This document shows positions 53,468 through 64,000 of a DNA stretch of 64,000 nucleotides, piece after piece. The stretch is from assembly GCA_014871385.1 (NCBI GenBank), contig CM026431.1, forward strand, positions 345,739 through 409,738, in the 5' to 3' direction. The notes beneath the pieces were generated by a model. The model ran no database searches and was not told where the DNA came from. It saw nothing but the letters and a program-made list of their open reading frames with translations. The first letter of the stretch is position 1. Every line of letters begins with the position of its first letter. Source of the stretch: Ceratodon purpureus. Lineage: Eukaryota > Streptophyta > Bryopsida > Pseudoditrichales > Ditrichaceae. The position numbers and the translations under genes are program-made.

Positions 53468-56400
53468 ATGCCGATGTTCAAGACCGCCTTCAACGGCTAC
53501 TCTGTAAGCCATCTCTTTCTCCCTTCTCTCCAACTTTCTTCTTCCTCTTTTGGGCCAATTCTCTGCCTTCCTGCCTGGATTGCAATTGCGATTCGGGAGC
53601 TCGATGCAATTCGGGACTGGATGCCAATTGCTTCCCCAATTGCTGCACGTTGGTCTTCAACGAGAGGATTGTCACTACTCCAAGCAAGGTTTTGGAAGGA
53701 CTGGGGTTTTTCGTTGCAGAATTTCTCATGTGACCTAATTTCGGCCTCAGGGTGTGAATTTCCGATTGGGGTTCGTTTTAGGGGTTCTACAGTGTAGTGT
53801 ACAAGATAGATGCGAAATATGAAGGGGTCTAGAAACGTTATTTCTAGGATGTTGGACTGAAAGAGTACTTCTGCAAGGATTTCTACTTGTAAAAAAACGT
53901 ATTGAATTGCACTGTCCAACGTGAGACGCCGAGCTGTTGGAGCTAGTTTGGATTTGGATTTCAGGTTGACTATGGCTTTGTTGACGTGTGGGCATAATGA
54001 TTCCGCTCATGCATTCTCAAGTTCTCGATACTCTAGTCGTGCTTAAGAAGTGGCTCCCTTTTCCGGCAGGTGTGAGGTCGTTCGCTGCAATTCTGGTTCT
54101 TGGTCTTGTCTGTAGTTCCGCTTGTTGTCAATGGAAGATCGATTCTTTGACTTGTCTCTGTTACTTTACAACACTTTCGGTTGCTGGGGCTGCAAACTCT
54201 TACATCCTACTTTTTGAAAGACATGGTGTTCGATGTACTCTTGAATAGGTGAGTGGTCTAGGTGGCTGGTCTTTTAGCACTTTTAAACCTGAGACGATGA
54301 ATCTGTTGATATCCCAGGTAAAATTTAGCCCGTTTCTGGAGAACCGCCTGGCTGTGTCCACTTCGGAGAACTTTGGCATCGTCGGTACTGGCCGTCAGCA
54401 CATACTTGACGTAAGTTTCTCTTAAGATAATTTTCTTGGACAGTTTTCTCTGTTTGGAGGTAACCGAAGTTGAATGTTGCAGTAGTTTCTCCTTTCCACT
54501 TACGGTACTCAGTATGGAGGATTGGTTCTGCTTGTTTTATTTTAAATAGTTGTTGGCGAAATGTCGTGAGTCGCACAGGAGAGCTGCTCATTCATGCCCA
54601 GTTTTCAGAGAATTAATTAATTTTTTAATTATCTGCAGCTGACTCCCAATGGAATGGTGCAAATAGCTGCGTTTGACACCCCCGACGGTATATATGATTG
54701 TGCGTGGTCTGAGGTAACTTGGGCTTTCTCCACCTTGATCTGCTGAATTTCATCAGGTTTAGGGATCCGTCCCGTGGTTGTTCTGCCGTTGAGGTGCGAA
54801 CCTCAGTTTTATCAGGGGCTGAGGTTCATATCGTCTTGCAAGGTCGATGCATAGTTTCTTTTAATAAAATATGTCCTCTAATTTGCAGTTGTAATTTGAT
54901 GTTTATGGTGATACATGCTACTTGATATCATACTTGGATTGTACAACAGGACAATGAAAACGTACTGGTGTCAGCAAGTGGAGATGGTAGTATCAAGGTA
55001 TTAATTAATCAGTTTTTATCTTGTGCTCTTGCTCGTATGTTCGACCATAAAAATTAGGAGGTTTTGAACATCTCTAGGCAGCTTCAAAGATGATTTCAAA
55101 TTAATTTCCCTAAAACCTTGATTTATATACAAACTTGCCTGATTTGCACCTAATGTGTTGGACGGTGAATTCCGATGGGCTTTAATGGTTGAAAATGTGG
55201 TCAATTTTTGAATAAGATGTGAAATGCCGCTCATAAAATGTCTGACAGTGTTCATGCACGGTTTTGTTTCCTTCTTTCAGGTTTTTGATTTGTCAGCTCC
55301 TCCTATGGCTAACCCAGTTAGCAACCGTCTAGAGCATGCACATGAAGTGTATGTCCTCTTCTCATAATCGGCCCGAATAGACATGACCCTCTAGCCGTAT
55401 TCTACGGGTCGGCCTTTCACTTTTCAAACGGAAGATTCATGCAGTGACCGACACCAATGCTGTTGATTGTGCGTTGATCTGTACTTATCAATCTACTGTG
55501 TGTTGGAGCAGGGCTTCGGTGGACTGGAATATGGTCAGGAAGGATTCATTTTTGAGTAGCTCGTGGGACGACACTATTCGGGTAGGCAAATACCTACCTA
55601 TGAGGGGACCTCCAGTTTCCTCACCGCCGTCTTTTCAATTAATCACATTTTTTTGTCAAAAACGTTATCTGAACCAGAATTCTATGATTTAATAAATTTT
55701 CATGTAAAAAAGGTAACTCAAGCTTGATATCTTTCGATGCTGCTGCTCAGCACTGCGTTGGACTACTTAGCACTACTTTGCCTTACTGTGTGCGACTGGG
55801 TCACGACTGCCCTCCTGTATTGTAGTCTTTAAATCTGTTGGAATAAATGAAGCATTTTAAAGTGAGTTTGAAGGTTGTAGGAATACAATAATTAGGACGT
55901 CTGGAAACAGTTACAGGTTATTAGTCAAGTGTCGAGGATTCATATAAAGCGTCTCACAGTAATGTAACGGATCATACATGCATGTAACTTGTCGGTGTTT
56001 AGAATATGCAAAACGACTCCTCTAATGTTGGCAATCGTTGGATTCTAGTACAGTTGTGGACCTTAGATGCACCGCATTCTCTAAGAACTTTCGCCGAGCA
56101 CTCTTACTGTGTCTACAACGCAACCTGGTAAGCCTGATTATCTATCTCGTTGCTACCTTGTAATTATTTTATGGTGATGCTTACTCTTGTGAATTTTATA
56201 GTGATGCTTACTCTTGTGAATTTTATGGTGCCGGTTGGATGTAGAATGGACCTCTATCACATCGCTGTCGGTCTAGGATAGTGTTCACCTCATATGAGAG
56301 CAACAAAACCAGCTGAAACCTCAATCCTATTATCCTATATTAATGTTTGTGTTTCAACTTGAACTGGGGACTTTGGTTTGGCCAGGAATCCAAGGCATGC

Positions 56401-56872
56401 AGATATTTTCGCATCTGCCTCTGGTGATTGCACTCTGCGTGTATGGGATGTTCGTCAACCCCGATCAACCTACGTTATTCCAGGACACGAAATGGAAATA
56501 CTTTCATGCGATTGGAACAAGTACAACGAGTTCATGCTTGCATCAGGCTCCGTGGACAAGTCCATCAAGATCTGGGACGTCCGAAACCCGCGCCAAGAAC
56601 TCACCCGAATGCTGGGCCACACTTATGCTGTCCGCCGGGTGAAATTCTCCCCTCACCAAGAAAGCCTGATGGCGTCATGCTCCTACGACATGACTGTCTG
56701 TTTGTGGGACTTCCGGCAGCCCGAGGACGCCCTCCTTGCTCGTCTTAACCATCACTCTGAGTTTGCTGTAGGAATTGATATGAGTGTTTTGGTGGAGGGT
56801 TTGTTAGCCAGCACTGCTTGGGATGAGAGCGTCTTTGTTTGGCAAATGGGCATGGATCCCCGTGCTGCATAG
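53468..56872 (+). CDS. PEX7: Peroxin 7, PTS2 import receptor, complete, 8 exons
   Basis: A WD40 protein of the cytosol that binds the N-terminal PTS2 signal of peroxisomal matrix proteins and docks with PEX5. Exons: 53468-53503, 54318-54410, 54639-54713, 54950-54997, 55281-55348, 55512-55581, 56054-56127, 56386-56872. Together they give 316 residues, nearly the length of other plant PEX7 (about 317). All introns are GT-AG and phases join correctly. Motifs: VKFSPFLENRLAVSTSENFG and IYDCAWSE at the N terminus, then VSASGDGSIKVFD, ASVDWN, SSSWDDTIRLWT and DIFASASGDCTLRVWDVRQP. ASGSVDKSIKIWDVRNP follows, and the protein ends WQMGMDPRAA before TAG, as expected for PEX7. The ATG is chosen because MPMFKTAFNGYSVKFSPF matches the conserved start. 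No defect was seen. Confidence 0.96.
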
Positions 56873-57169
56873 ACCTTCTCTTCACATATTTTTGTTCAAA
56901 TAACACCCACTCTCCTCGCACTTGTCCCTCTGGTTGCTTCTGGAATCATGACCAATCTTTGGTGCTTCCTGAAAAAATTCAGTTTCTGTTCATTCTGATC
57001 CTGGTGCAGAGATTGTATCTCCCTCAAATCCTGCATACAATCTAGTAACGTTATTCTCCTCAACAATTTTCTTCTGTTCTATCATGACCATTGAACTCCC
57101 AGCTTGAGATTAGCGCCAACGATTTCCATTTTCCAATCATTAGAACAGTGTCCAAAATGAATACAACAC
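56873..57169. other. PEX7 3' flank
   Basis: No gene; presumably contains the PEX7 3' UTR. Confidence 0.4.
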
Positions 57170-57456
57170 GGATCTGTCTATTTCCCCCGGACGAGCGGTG
57201 CTTGGGGGGTGGGTCGGAGGCCAGTCTTGGGGTGGAGAGGGGAGGGGGCAAATCTCTGCCCCTATTATTTGCCTTAAGTGGAGACCTCCCTAGGGTAAAT
57301 TGGGGCCTACGGCCCCAAATTTATAAAAAAAAAACCAAAAAAAGACCCCAGGACCCCAAAACCGGGAGGGTAGCAAAATGGAGCCCACCGAGCCTAGTAA
57401 CCGAACCAGCGGTTGTGGGTTGGTTGCACGGCTCGTCCGGGGAAAATAAAGAGACC
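57170..57456. mobile_element. About 290-bp MITE downstream of PEX7
   Basis: Inverted ends: GATCTGTCTATTTCCCCCGG then ACGAGC on the left, mirrored by GCTCGTCCGGGGAAAATAAA then GAGACC on the right. The centre has a perfect 8-bp hairpin (TTGGGGCC/GGCCCCAA, 57300-57318). No target duplication was resolved and there is no coding capacity. Confidence 0.6.
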
Positions 57457-58189
57457 CATACATCACCGCTCGGTAGTCCTGGTCGTCAATCAGGTAGATT
57501 TCAAGATTGACGCTTCTTAGTTGAATCGTGCACATATGCACTATTATAATACAAGGAATTGCACGCTGTAGTCAGGGGGAGAAAGACGGCATGGCAAAGA
57601 GGACAAGGACCACAAGCTAAGGATGTAACAAGGGGATCGATGCCTCAGAGTACAGGGCATACCTGAGCAAAATGCACATGCTGATATTGTATATGCAATG
57701 ATATTGTCTTGTACAGTACCCGGAAGAAAAGATACGTGAATTTTACTTATCTCCAAGTTAACTAGAGTATGGATAGTGAACTTCAAGTGAGCACTACACT
57801 TTCACTTTGTGAGCAATTGCGGGATTTTTACCTATTTTTAGAACTAGGAGTAAGGTTGTCAAAAGTAAATGGTTTTGTCTAATTATAGAAAAAATCTATA
57901 TAAAGTAATAGTTCTCCATTGCCCTATCTAAAGTGTGTCCATGCCTTTTTCATGCATTAACTATTATTAGGCCTCATTATGGTATAATAATGTTTTGGGC
58001 CACTGTTTTAAAAAAAGATATGTATGTGATATTGAATTGTGATTGCATTGTAAGTTGTAGGGTTAACTTTTGAGATGATTGTGGGTGTTAGCGTGACTTT
58101 GTTTAGCGTGTGGTATATTATTCTTGTTGAAATAAATTTGTTTGGTGTTGTGGGTAGGTTGAGTGGGATAATCTTTTGAGAAAGATGAA
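57457..58189. other. No recognised gene
   Basis: AT-rich toward the right; probably includes the left end of the following Tc1/mariner relic, but no inverted end was identified. Confidence 0.35.
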
Positions 58190-58843
58190 GACTAAAGCGT
58201 TGACAAATGCTGACAGATGCTGAGAAAGGACAAGTGGTTGGAATGCACAGAGCTGGAAGCAAAGGTGTGGAGATAGCAAGAGAATTAGGTATGCCCTCTT
58301 CAACTGTTTATGGTGTTATAAACAGTTTCAAAAAATGAGGAACTGTGAAGTCACCAAAGCCATCGGGTAGGCCTCGAATGTTCACAAAGCGGAATATGAG
58401 ATACTCAGAACGTCTCCTTAGTAAAGATCGTCGTAGACCACTCACAGAAATTACAAATGAGATGGCACGTATTGCAGAGGTTAGTACTTGTACTGTAAGG
58501 AAGGCTTTGCACACCCTTGGTGATAGAAGCTCTGTTGCTTATGGAGGATGGCGCTCTGGTCCATCGCAGCAATTTGCCAAACAAGTGGAGAGAAAAAATG
58601 GGTATAAAGAAGTTGGCGTGGCTTGCCAACTCTCCAGATCTGAATCCAATAGAGAACCTATGGAAGATTATTAAAGATGCAGTTCAAAGTACATCCCGGC
58701 CACACAATGCAAAAGAAATGGTGGAATCACGTCATAGAGTATGGGAAGAGATACCTTTAGATCTCTTAAAAACCCTTGTTGATACCATGCCTACACGTAT
58801 GAAGGAAGTAATTAGTGCAAAAGGTGGTAGTACTAGATTTTGA
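58190..58843 (+). pseudogene. Tc1/mariner transposase with large internal deletion
   Basis: The N-terminal part has a helix-turn-helix (GVEIARELGMPSSTVYGVIN) and a KPSGRPRMFTKRN linker. A second HTH-like segment follows (LTEITNEMARIAEVSTCTVR, KALHTLG). Directly after it, in another frame, come the DDE C-terminal blocks LLMEDGALVHRSNLPNKWRE, WLANSPDLNPIENLWKIIKD and LLKTLVDTMPTRMKEVISAK. About half of the catalytic domain, including the first Asp, is missing. The join near 58530 suggests one deletion. It is better preserved than the related relic at 18600-19561. The ending KGGSTRF is typical of the family. Confidence 0.85.
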
Positions 58844-61549
58844 GTACTACATAGGAGAAAGCAAATTTTGTGTTGATTTTGATTTTTTTTTCTATGTAAA
58901 CAAATACTATTATTGAAATAGAATCTGAAGGCTTTCAAATGCAATTTTTTGCATTGAATTCCATGAATTTTTAACCTCGCATGAGCTCACCAAATTAGCT
59001 GTTCAGTACATTTTTCTAAAACAATTAAGAGAATCACGTATCTTTTCTTCCGGGTACTGTACAGTACAGTAGGGATTTATGATGACAGGGTTAGTTGATT
59101 TGACTTCACAGTTGGTGGCCCTTGTAGGGCACACCCATTCTCGACTTGGTTTCTGCATTCATCTTGATCAACTTACAAATTAAGAGGTTTGCTGTAAACT
59201 CTGAATCCAGGATATGGATGAGATGGCCAGAAATACAAGCATGCAAGCTTGACAAGCATAGAAAGCCACCAAGGCCCCTTCGAGAGCCAGGCTCTAAAGT
59301 CTAAGAGACCCCGAGAAGAGAAGATACTTCAAAAAAGTCTTAATTCCTAATTGCCATATTCCTAGAATGGGCTTTTTGAGATTTTGGGCCGGTTCCTATG
59401 ATGTTAAGTTTGGATGTTGTTTCTTGATTTATTTTTTGTAGAGGTAGAAAATTGTAAGAGCTTTGTGGAAATACAATTTACTTGGTAATTTTTCACTAAA
59501 TATTGGAAAACATATTTAAGGTGCCCAAAGCGGTTTTTTCTTCTCCTCACATACCTTTAAATGTTTTGCTACACCCCTTGACTACCTTTGGAATTTTATG
59601 TACATGCAACCAACATAATTGGCTTTGAGAATATCTAAATTTTTATTAAAAAATTAAAAATTAAAAAACTTTTAATATAGACGATGGAAAGATTCAACGT
59701 TTTCTCATTCTTTTGGGCAAGATGCCAAAAAATATATTTCTTTATCACACAAAAGATAGAGAACTAATTTTTTTTTCCTACTTTACAAATAATCTGCTTT
59801 CCCTTTTTGCTACCTCTAAATTTTTTTGAACAAAAAAATAACCTCCAATAGACAATAGTTACAGTGGAAAACCTCGAACTTGTGTAGTGTAAAAAGTGGA
59901 CACAAAGAGAAGTCAAAGTTTGTCAAACTTGTTAAGAGAAAAACAATATTTCTAATTTCAAAATCTATAATTTTATAATCCTTGTGATCAAATTTGTTGA
60001 ATTTTTTTATGCATGATCTTTTAGAAGTCTTAGATTAGATCCTCCAGTTAAAGATGAAAACAAAGCTTTAGTTTTGAATCTTCCAGCCTTGCTTTAAAAA
60101 TGACAATTTTGAAGTGTTTATGATGAAAAATGGTAACAACTAATTGGGGTTTAACAAAAAAAATGATTGTTTCATAATGCAAAGAATTAAGAGGTTTGCT
60201 GGCTCTTGCAGCAAGGGTGATCAATGGAATTGGCATCCTCTAAAGTTTGAAGTTTAAAGTTGACTTCATGTGTTTTAAGTGTGAAACAAGTGCGGTACGT
60301 TTTTCTTTGGGCCCATGAAGTAGCACTTGTGAAAATTGATACTAAATAATACTGTTCCTTAGGGCTAGCTTTGGCAAAAACTAATTCCAAATAAAAATGT
60401 CGGATAAAAAAAATTATTATGTTGCCTATATGCCAAAAAACGATGAAATAAAATTAAATGAATGATGAAATATCCTGAAATTGAATACATGAATCAAAAA
60501 TAAAATAAATTAAAAATGTTAAGAGTGATCACGTGAAGTGTACTAAAATAACAAACATTCAATGAAACTTCATTAATTGTGGAAGCTGCCCTCAAGGTAC
60601 GGTAGTTTCCATTCAATGTAACACTGTTCTCTCTAGGCATCGTCCTGTTAGTGTTATAAAAATTGATTGGTTTAAAAGTGTAATAATAGATTTCTCTTCA
60701 TGAACACTTTCAAAATATTTGATCAAGGTAAAAATGATCATCCCTTGTAAAATTTATTGCCATGAGTAAATGCTTACTGTAGGTAAACTTAACAGGAGAT
60801 GGTGTTCTATGGTACTCAAGTAAGTTGTAAACTGAGTGAAGGCTCAGTTGCACATCATTGCAATTGTTAATCTCTAAGTGCTGGTATCTCCTTGATTGGA
60901 CAAATAATTTCATCAGGAACAGCAAGATGAAGCCAACCCAGTGAGAGTTGGATCCTACATGCAAAAATTTCTGAATGAGACACTGGGAAGTTCACTTACA
61001 TTTCCGTCAAGAGATAAAATTAAAGTAACAAGTTTTTCAAATACACACTTTAATACTTGAAAAGCCAGCCAACAAATGATGGATGAATCTTTTCAACATG
61101 ACCATGCTCAACATTAGGGGTGTTCAGAGTGACGAAGGAGGCCACTTGAAGGTAAATACATGAACCTTGAAATTCCATTCAAAGATATCATGTCAGGAAT
61201 ATGAAAGGAAGTAGTGGGGACTCACAATTTTCAGGAAAACCTCATTCTATAGCTCAAAGTTACGAACAAAATGCTCAGTTCTTTCACCTGCCAGGTGATT
61301 CAAAACTTAAAGTGGACGTCTTTTGCTACAGCAAATGCCTCATGGGCCTTGAAACAAAGCAAGCACTTAGCAAGGATATTCCAAACATCTGAACGATTAC
61401 ACGACTTTCCTCGGCTACTAAGCCGGGTGCTCTGAAATCAATTCAGTTCTTTCTCGCAAATTTCCCAGTCAACACCATCCAAAGTCAATACGCCGGTGGT
61501 ATTGCATAAATATAATCTTCGATTGAAGCACCCTTTGGCAGTCGAATTC
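58844..61549. other. Gene-free AT-rich stretch with a diverged MITE fragment
   Basis: At 59335-59410, TTAATTCCTAATTGCCATAT, then TCCTAGAATGGGCTTTTTGA resembles the left end of the inner MITE at 45932, which reads CCTAGAATGGGCGTTTTTGG there. The right end was not found. Nothing else is recognised on either strand. Confidence 0.5.
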
Positions 61550-61735
61550 TCAGATGTCCAGCTTCTTCTGAATCTCAGCCAGAGTCTTGGCCGACTTGTG
61601 CACCTGCTCTCTCTCCTCGTCTGTCAAGGGGCTATCCATTACGCCCACGATCCCTGAGCGGCCAATCTCCGCGGGTAGGCTCAGGTACACCTCGTCTTCG
61701 ATGTCATGGAAGTCCCATTCATGATACGATCGATT
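61550..61735 (-). CDS. C-terminal exon of an L-lactate dehydrogenase-like gene, rest not found
   Basis: A 62-codon segment (with TGA at 61550-61552) begins after an ATTCAG acceptor at 61736. It reads HDIEDEVYLSLPAEIGRSGI, VGVMDSPLTDEEREQVHKSA, then KTLAEIQKKLDI. This is the conserved end of the LDH/MDH family: the (D/E)VYLSLP block and the final helix LT.EE...KSA.TL.E.Q. The substrate-binding and NAD-binding parts are not seen upstream (61736-64000). Either the other exons lie beyond the right edge or this is an orphan fragment. Confidence 0.75.
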   Translation of the reverse strand, partial: NRSYHEWDFHDIEDEVYLSLPAEIGRSGIVGVMDSPLTDEEREQVHKSAKTLAEIQKKLDI

Positions 61736-63800
61736 CTGAATTTGTAGCTACTTTCGAAATATATTGGGTGAGAGTAATTTGATACAGAGCTTGAGCACTT
61801 TTACAGTTTCGAAGTGGCGGAGCTCTGGAGGAAAACGGAGCTGACGAGGCCAAGAACGGAGCTGAGGAGGACAAAAAAGCGTCACTTAAAACTCATCGAG
61901 GAGGCCCCCACCCTCCTCGATGAGTTTCAAGTACTGGATGTTCTTCTCGTGACTACTTTCCCGGAAATAACGACAGCTGGCCCAGTGGCCCTTCCAGTGG
62001 CCCGTCCAGTGGCCCGAGCTGCAGCTCTGAACACCCCTATTGAACTAATGTTGATTGTCCTAATACCAACCACTGCTCCAAAACCAATCAGTAGGTTCCT
62101 CAAAACTGATCAAACCTAATTCCTAGATTGTGAAAAACAAATGTACCTCATTTGTACATTAGAGCATGTGATCGGAATTGGGTCACTTGTTACTTTGCAT
62201 TTTGACATTCTATAGAAAATTGAGAAATGCATATTTCTTGTTGCATTTTTTTCCAATCCTTCTGAAATCCTATTTCGAAGCCTCTCGTATTTTTTTTTCA
62301 TAATTTCCCACTACTCAAAATACCCAAAACTGCTTAAGTGGTTGGTTTTGGGACAATCAACCTTACAGTTGTGGCCACACCCTCCAACTAGTGGCTGTAC
62401 AAAATATTACCCTATGTCAAGTTCCTTCAACTTTACCACATCATGTCACTGTCCATTCCTGGTTGCATTGAAATCACCCAAGCATTCCAAACACGACCAC
62501 AACCATACGAACCACCTTGAAGGCTCAACAAAAAGAGTAAATTGCTGCAAGGGAAGGTAGACAGTGAAATTGGGGGTCCACCGCACTGCCCTCCAAAAGA
62601 GCAGAGACTACCGTACCTTACTAGCAGATTCGGCACAAATTAATTCTAAAAATTAATGCCTAAAATTTTTGGAAATTATGGACATCTTTTGCCTAATAGT
62701 ATGAAATTTAAAATTCATCATTGCCTAAAATTGAGATTATATCCAACTATGAAGCTTCGAATGATTGGAATGAGGGAGAAGGTGCTCCTTTTGTAATCAA
62801 GCCCACTTACACTACTCCACAAAGAATATGGGTTAAGAAGTAGCAAGACTCTAGGTGGGGTTTTCGAAATGTGTTGTACACAGATTTTTGGACTGTGATT
62901 GAGCATAGAAGATGAAGTTATATGAAAATGTGATGAACTAAGAAAAGTTGAGTAACCAAGCCTTCTTCCATCTCCAACAAGATTTATGTCAAAAAAACGT
63001 TTTCATGCAAAAGATATGGACAAAACAGCACGTAAAGGTCCATGTATCAAAATGTGTTCCAAACAGTTTTTTTAAAGCTCAATTGTGCATAGAAAATCAA
63101 CTTTTTTGAAAATATTTTGGTCTAAGAAAAGCTTTAAAATCATGCTATCTTTCACCTCCAACAAATTTTGTGTCATTTGGAGACTTTTTGCAAAAGCTAT
63201 GCTTGTTATTAAAATGAAGACTAACTAGTTGTTTCAACTCAAAGTTCACATATCCCACATGCATTGTTGAATATAACTCCATTCCTCGTGTATAAGTAAC
63301 TGAGCATTCTATGCCTTAGATGTTGGATGAGTGCCTAATTCATATTTAATTAAGATTCACAAGTGCCTAACCTTTTGGATATCATTTTTTGAGGTGCCTA
63401 ACCTCATTTTCCCACTTTAATTAATTATTAGGCAGTGATGTGCCGAACCTGCTAGGAAACTACGGTACGTGCAGTTGAAAACAAACAAACAAAAAAACAA
63501 GAAGGAGAGAACGTGGACTACAGTGGAGGCTGGACTTGGAAGGAAGTGAGGGCCAAGGGCCAAGGCTCAAGCCATGACCATCGCCAAAGGTGTGAAGCAA
63601 GATCTGGTTGGGTGCCGTCGCAATTGGCACTTGGATACATATAATTTGGACGTCGTCGGGAGGAGGGGCCGTCATTCAACTCATGTGCTGGAAGCTCCAG
63701 GACTGGATTGAAGAGGTTGGAGCATTAAAACCAAGCTTACTACTAACTTAATTAAGTGTGAGAGAAAATATTTGGTGAAGTTGCACTGAAGTAGTTGTGG
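61736..63800. other. No recognised gene; contains a hairpin and a short tandem repeat
   Basis: A perfect 16-bp inverted repeat AAACTCATCGAGGAGG / CCTCCTCGATGAGTTT with a 7-nt loop lies at 61889-61927. A threefold CCAGTGGCCC repeat lies at 61981-62013. No LDH exons were recognised here. Confidence 0.5.
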
Positions 63801-63810
63801 CAAGTGCCAG

Positions 63811-64000
<190 letters not shown>

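Noticed and set aside
61814..62119. Plus-strand 101-codon frame with Val/Ala-Arg-Pro repeats
   Set aside because: It spans a hairpin and a threefold short repeat; composition is driven by these and no family is recognised.

Overview
The window looks like nuclear DNA of a land plant or close streptophyte relative, most likely a seed-free lineage such as a moss, liverwort or lycophyte. Two intact host genes support a plant: a 14-exon zeta-carotene desaturase (carotenoid synthesis in the plastid) with an N-terminal transit-peptide-like leader, and an 8-exon PEX7 (receptor for PTS2 peroxisomal proteins). Both have short introns. The species is not identifiable by eye. Everything else is almost entirely transposable elements, several nested, and including superfamilies (piggyBac, Tc1/mariner) that I believe are uncommon in flowering plants.

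Layout: 1-8458 is the right part of a large hAT DNA transposon that enters from off-window. All its genes are on the minus strand: a DUF659-type hAT transposase, a RING-like accessory gene and a small hydrophilic gene. Each has its own TATA box and arrays of GGGCGCGAGC-type repeats. 8459-12350 is AT-rich with a decayed Ty1/copia relic. 12924-17703 is ZDS. 18600-22970 holds decayed Tc1/mariner and hAT relics. 24142-24898 is a MITE with a 4-bp target duplication. 26012-45139 is a piggyBac element with TTAA duplications. Within it sit a Mutator-type MITE with a 9-bp duplication (26077-26658) and a young 8.9-kb LTR retrotransposon (34840-43757, 5-bp duplication). The LTR element carries gag and protease but no reverse transcriptase or integrase.

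45623-47331 is a piggyBac-type MITE with a second one nested inside it. 47350-48630 is a cluster of tRNA-derived SINE-like units ending in a hairpin, plus a minisatellite. 48948-50780 is a 1.83-kb non-autonomous relative of the hAT element, with a perfect 8-bp duplication. 52467-52591 is a large foldback. PEX7 follows at 53468-56872, then a MITE, a deleted Tc1/mariner copy, a lone lactate-dehydrogenase C-terminal exon (61550-61735) and a CT microsatellite at the right edge.

Two observations run across elements. First, the long element reading frames (hAT accessory gene, piggyBac genes, LTR gag and pro) are broken repeatedly by TAG, and less often TGA, at places where one C-to-T change from CAG (Gln) or CGA (Arg) explains the stop. 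TAA was not seen among them. This fits decay by deamination of methylated CHG and CG cytosines. Second, the large hAT element and its small relative share ends and GC-rich arrays, so the large one is a candidate source for the small one. All splice sites and frames were worked out by eye, and family assignments come from recognised motifs, not from a search.
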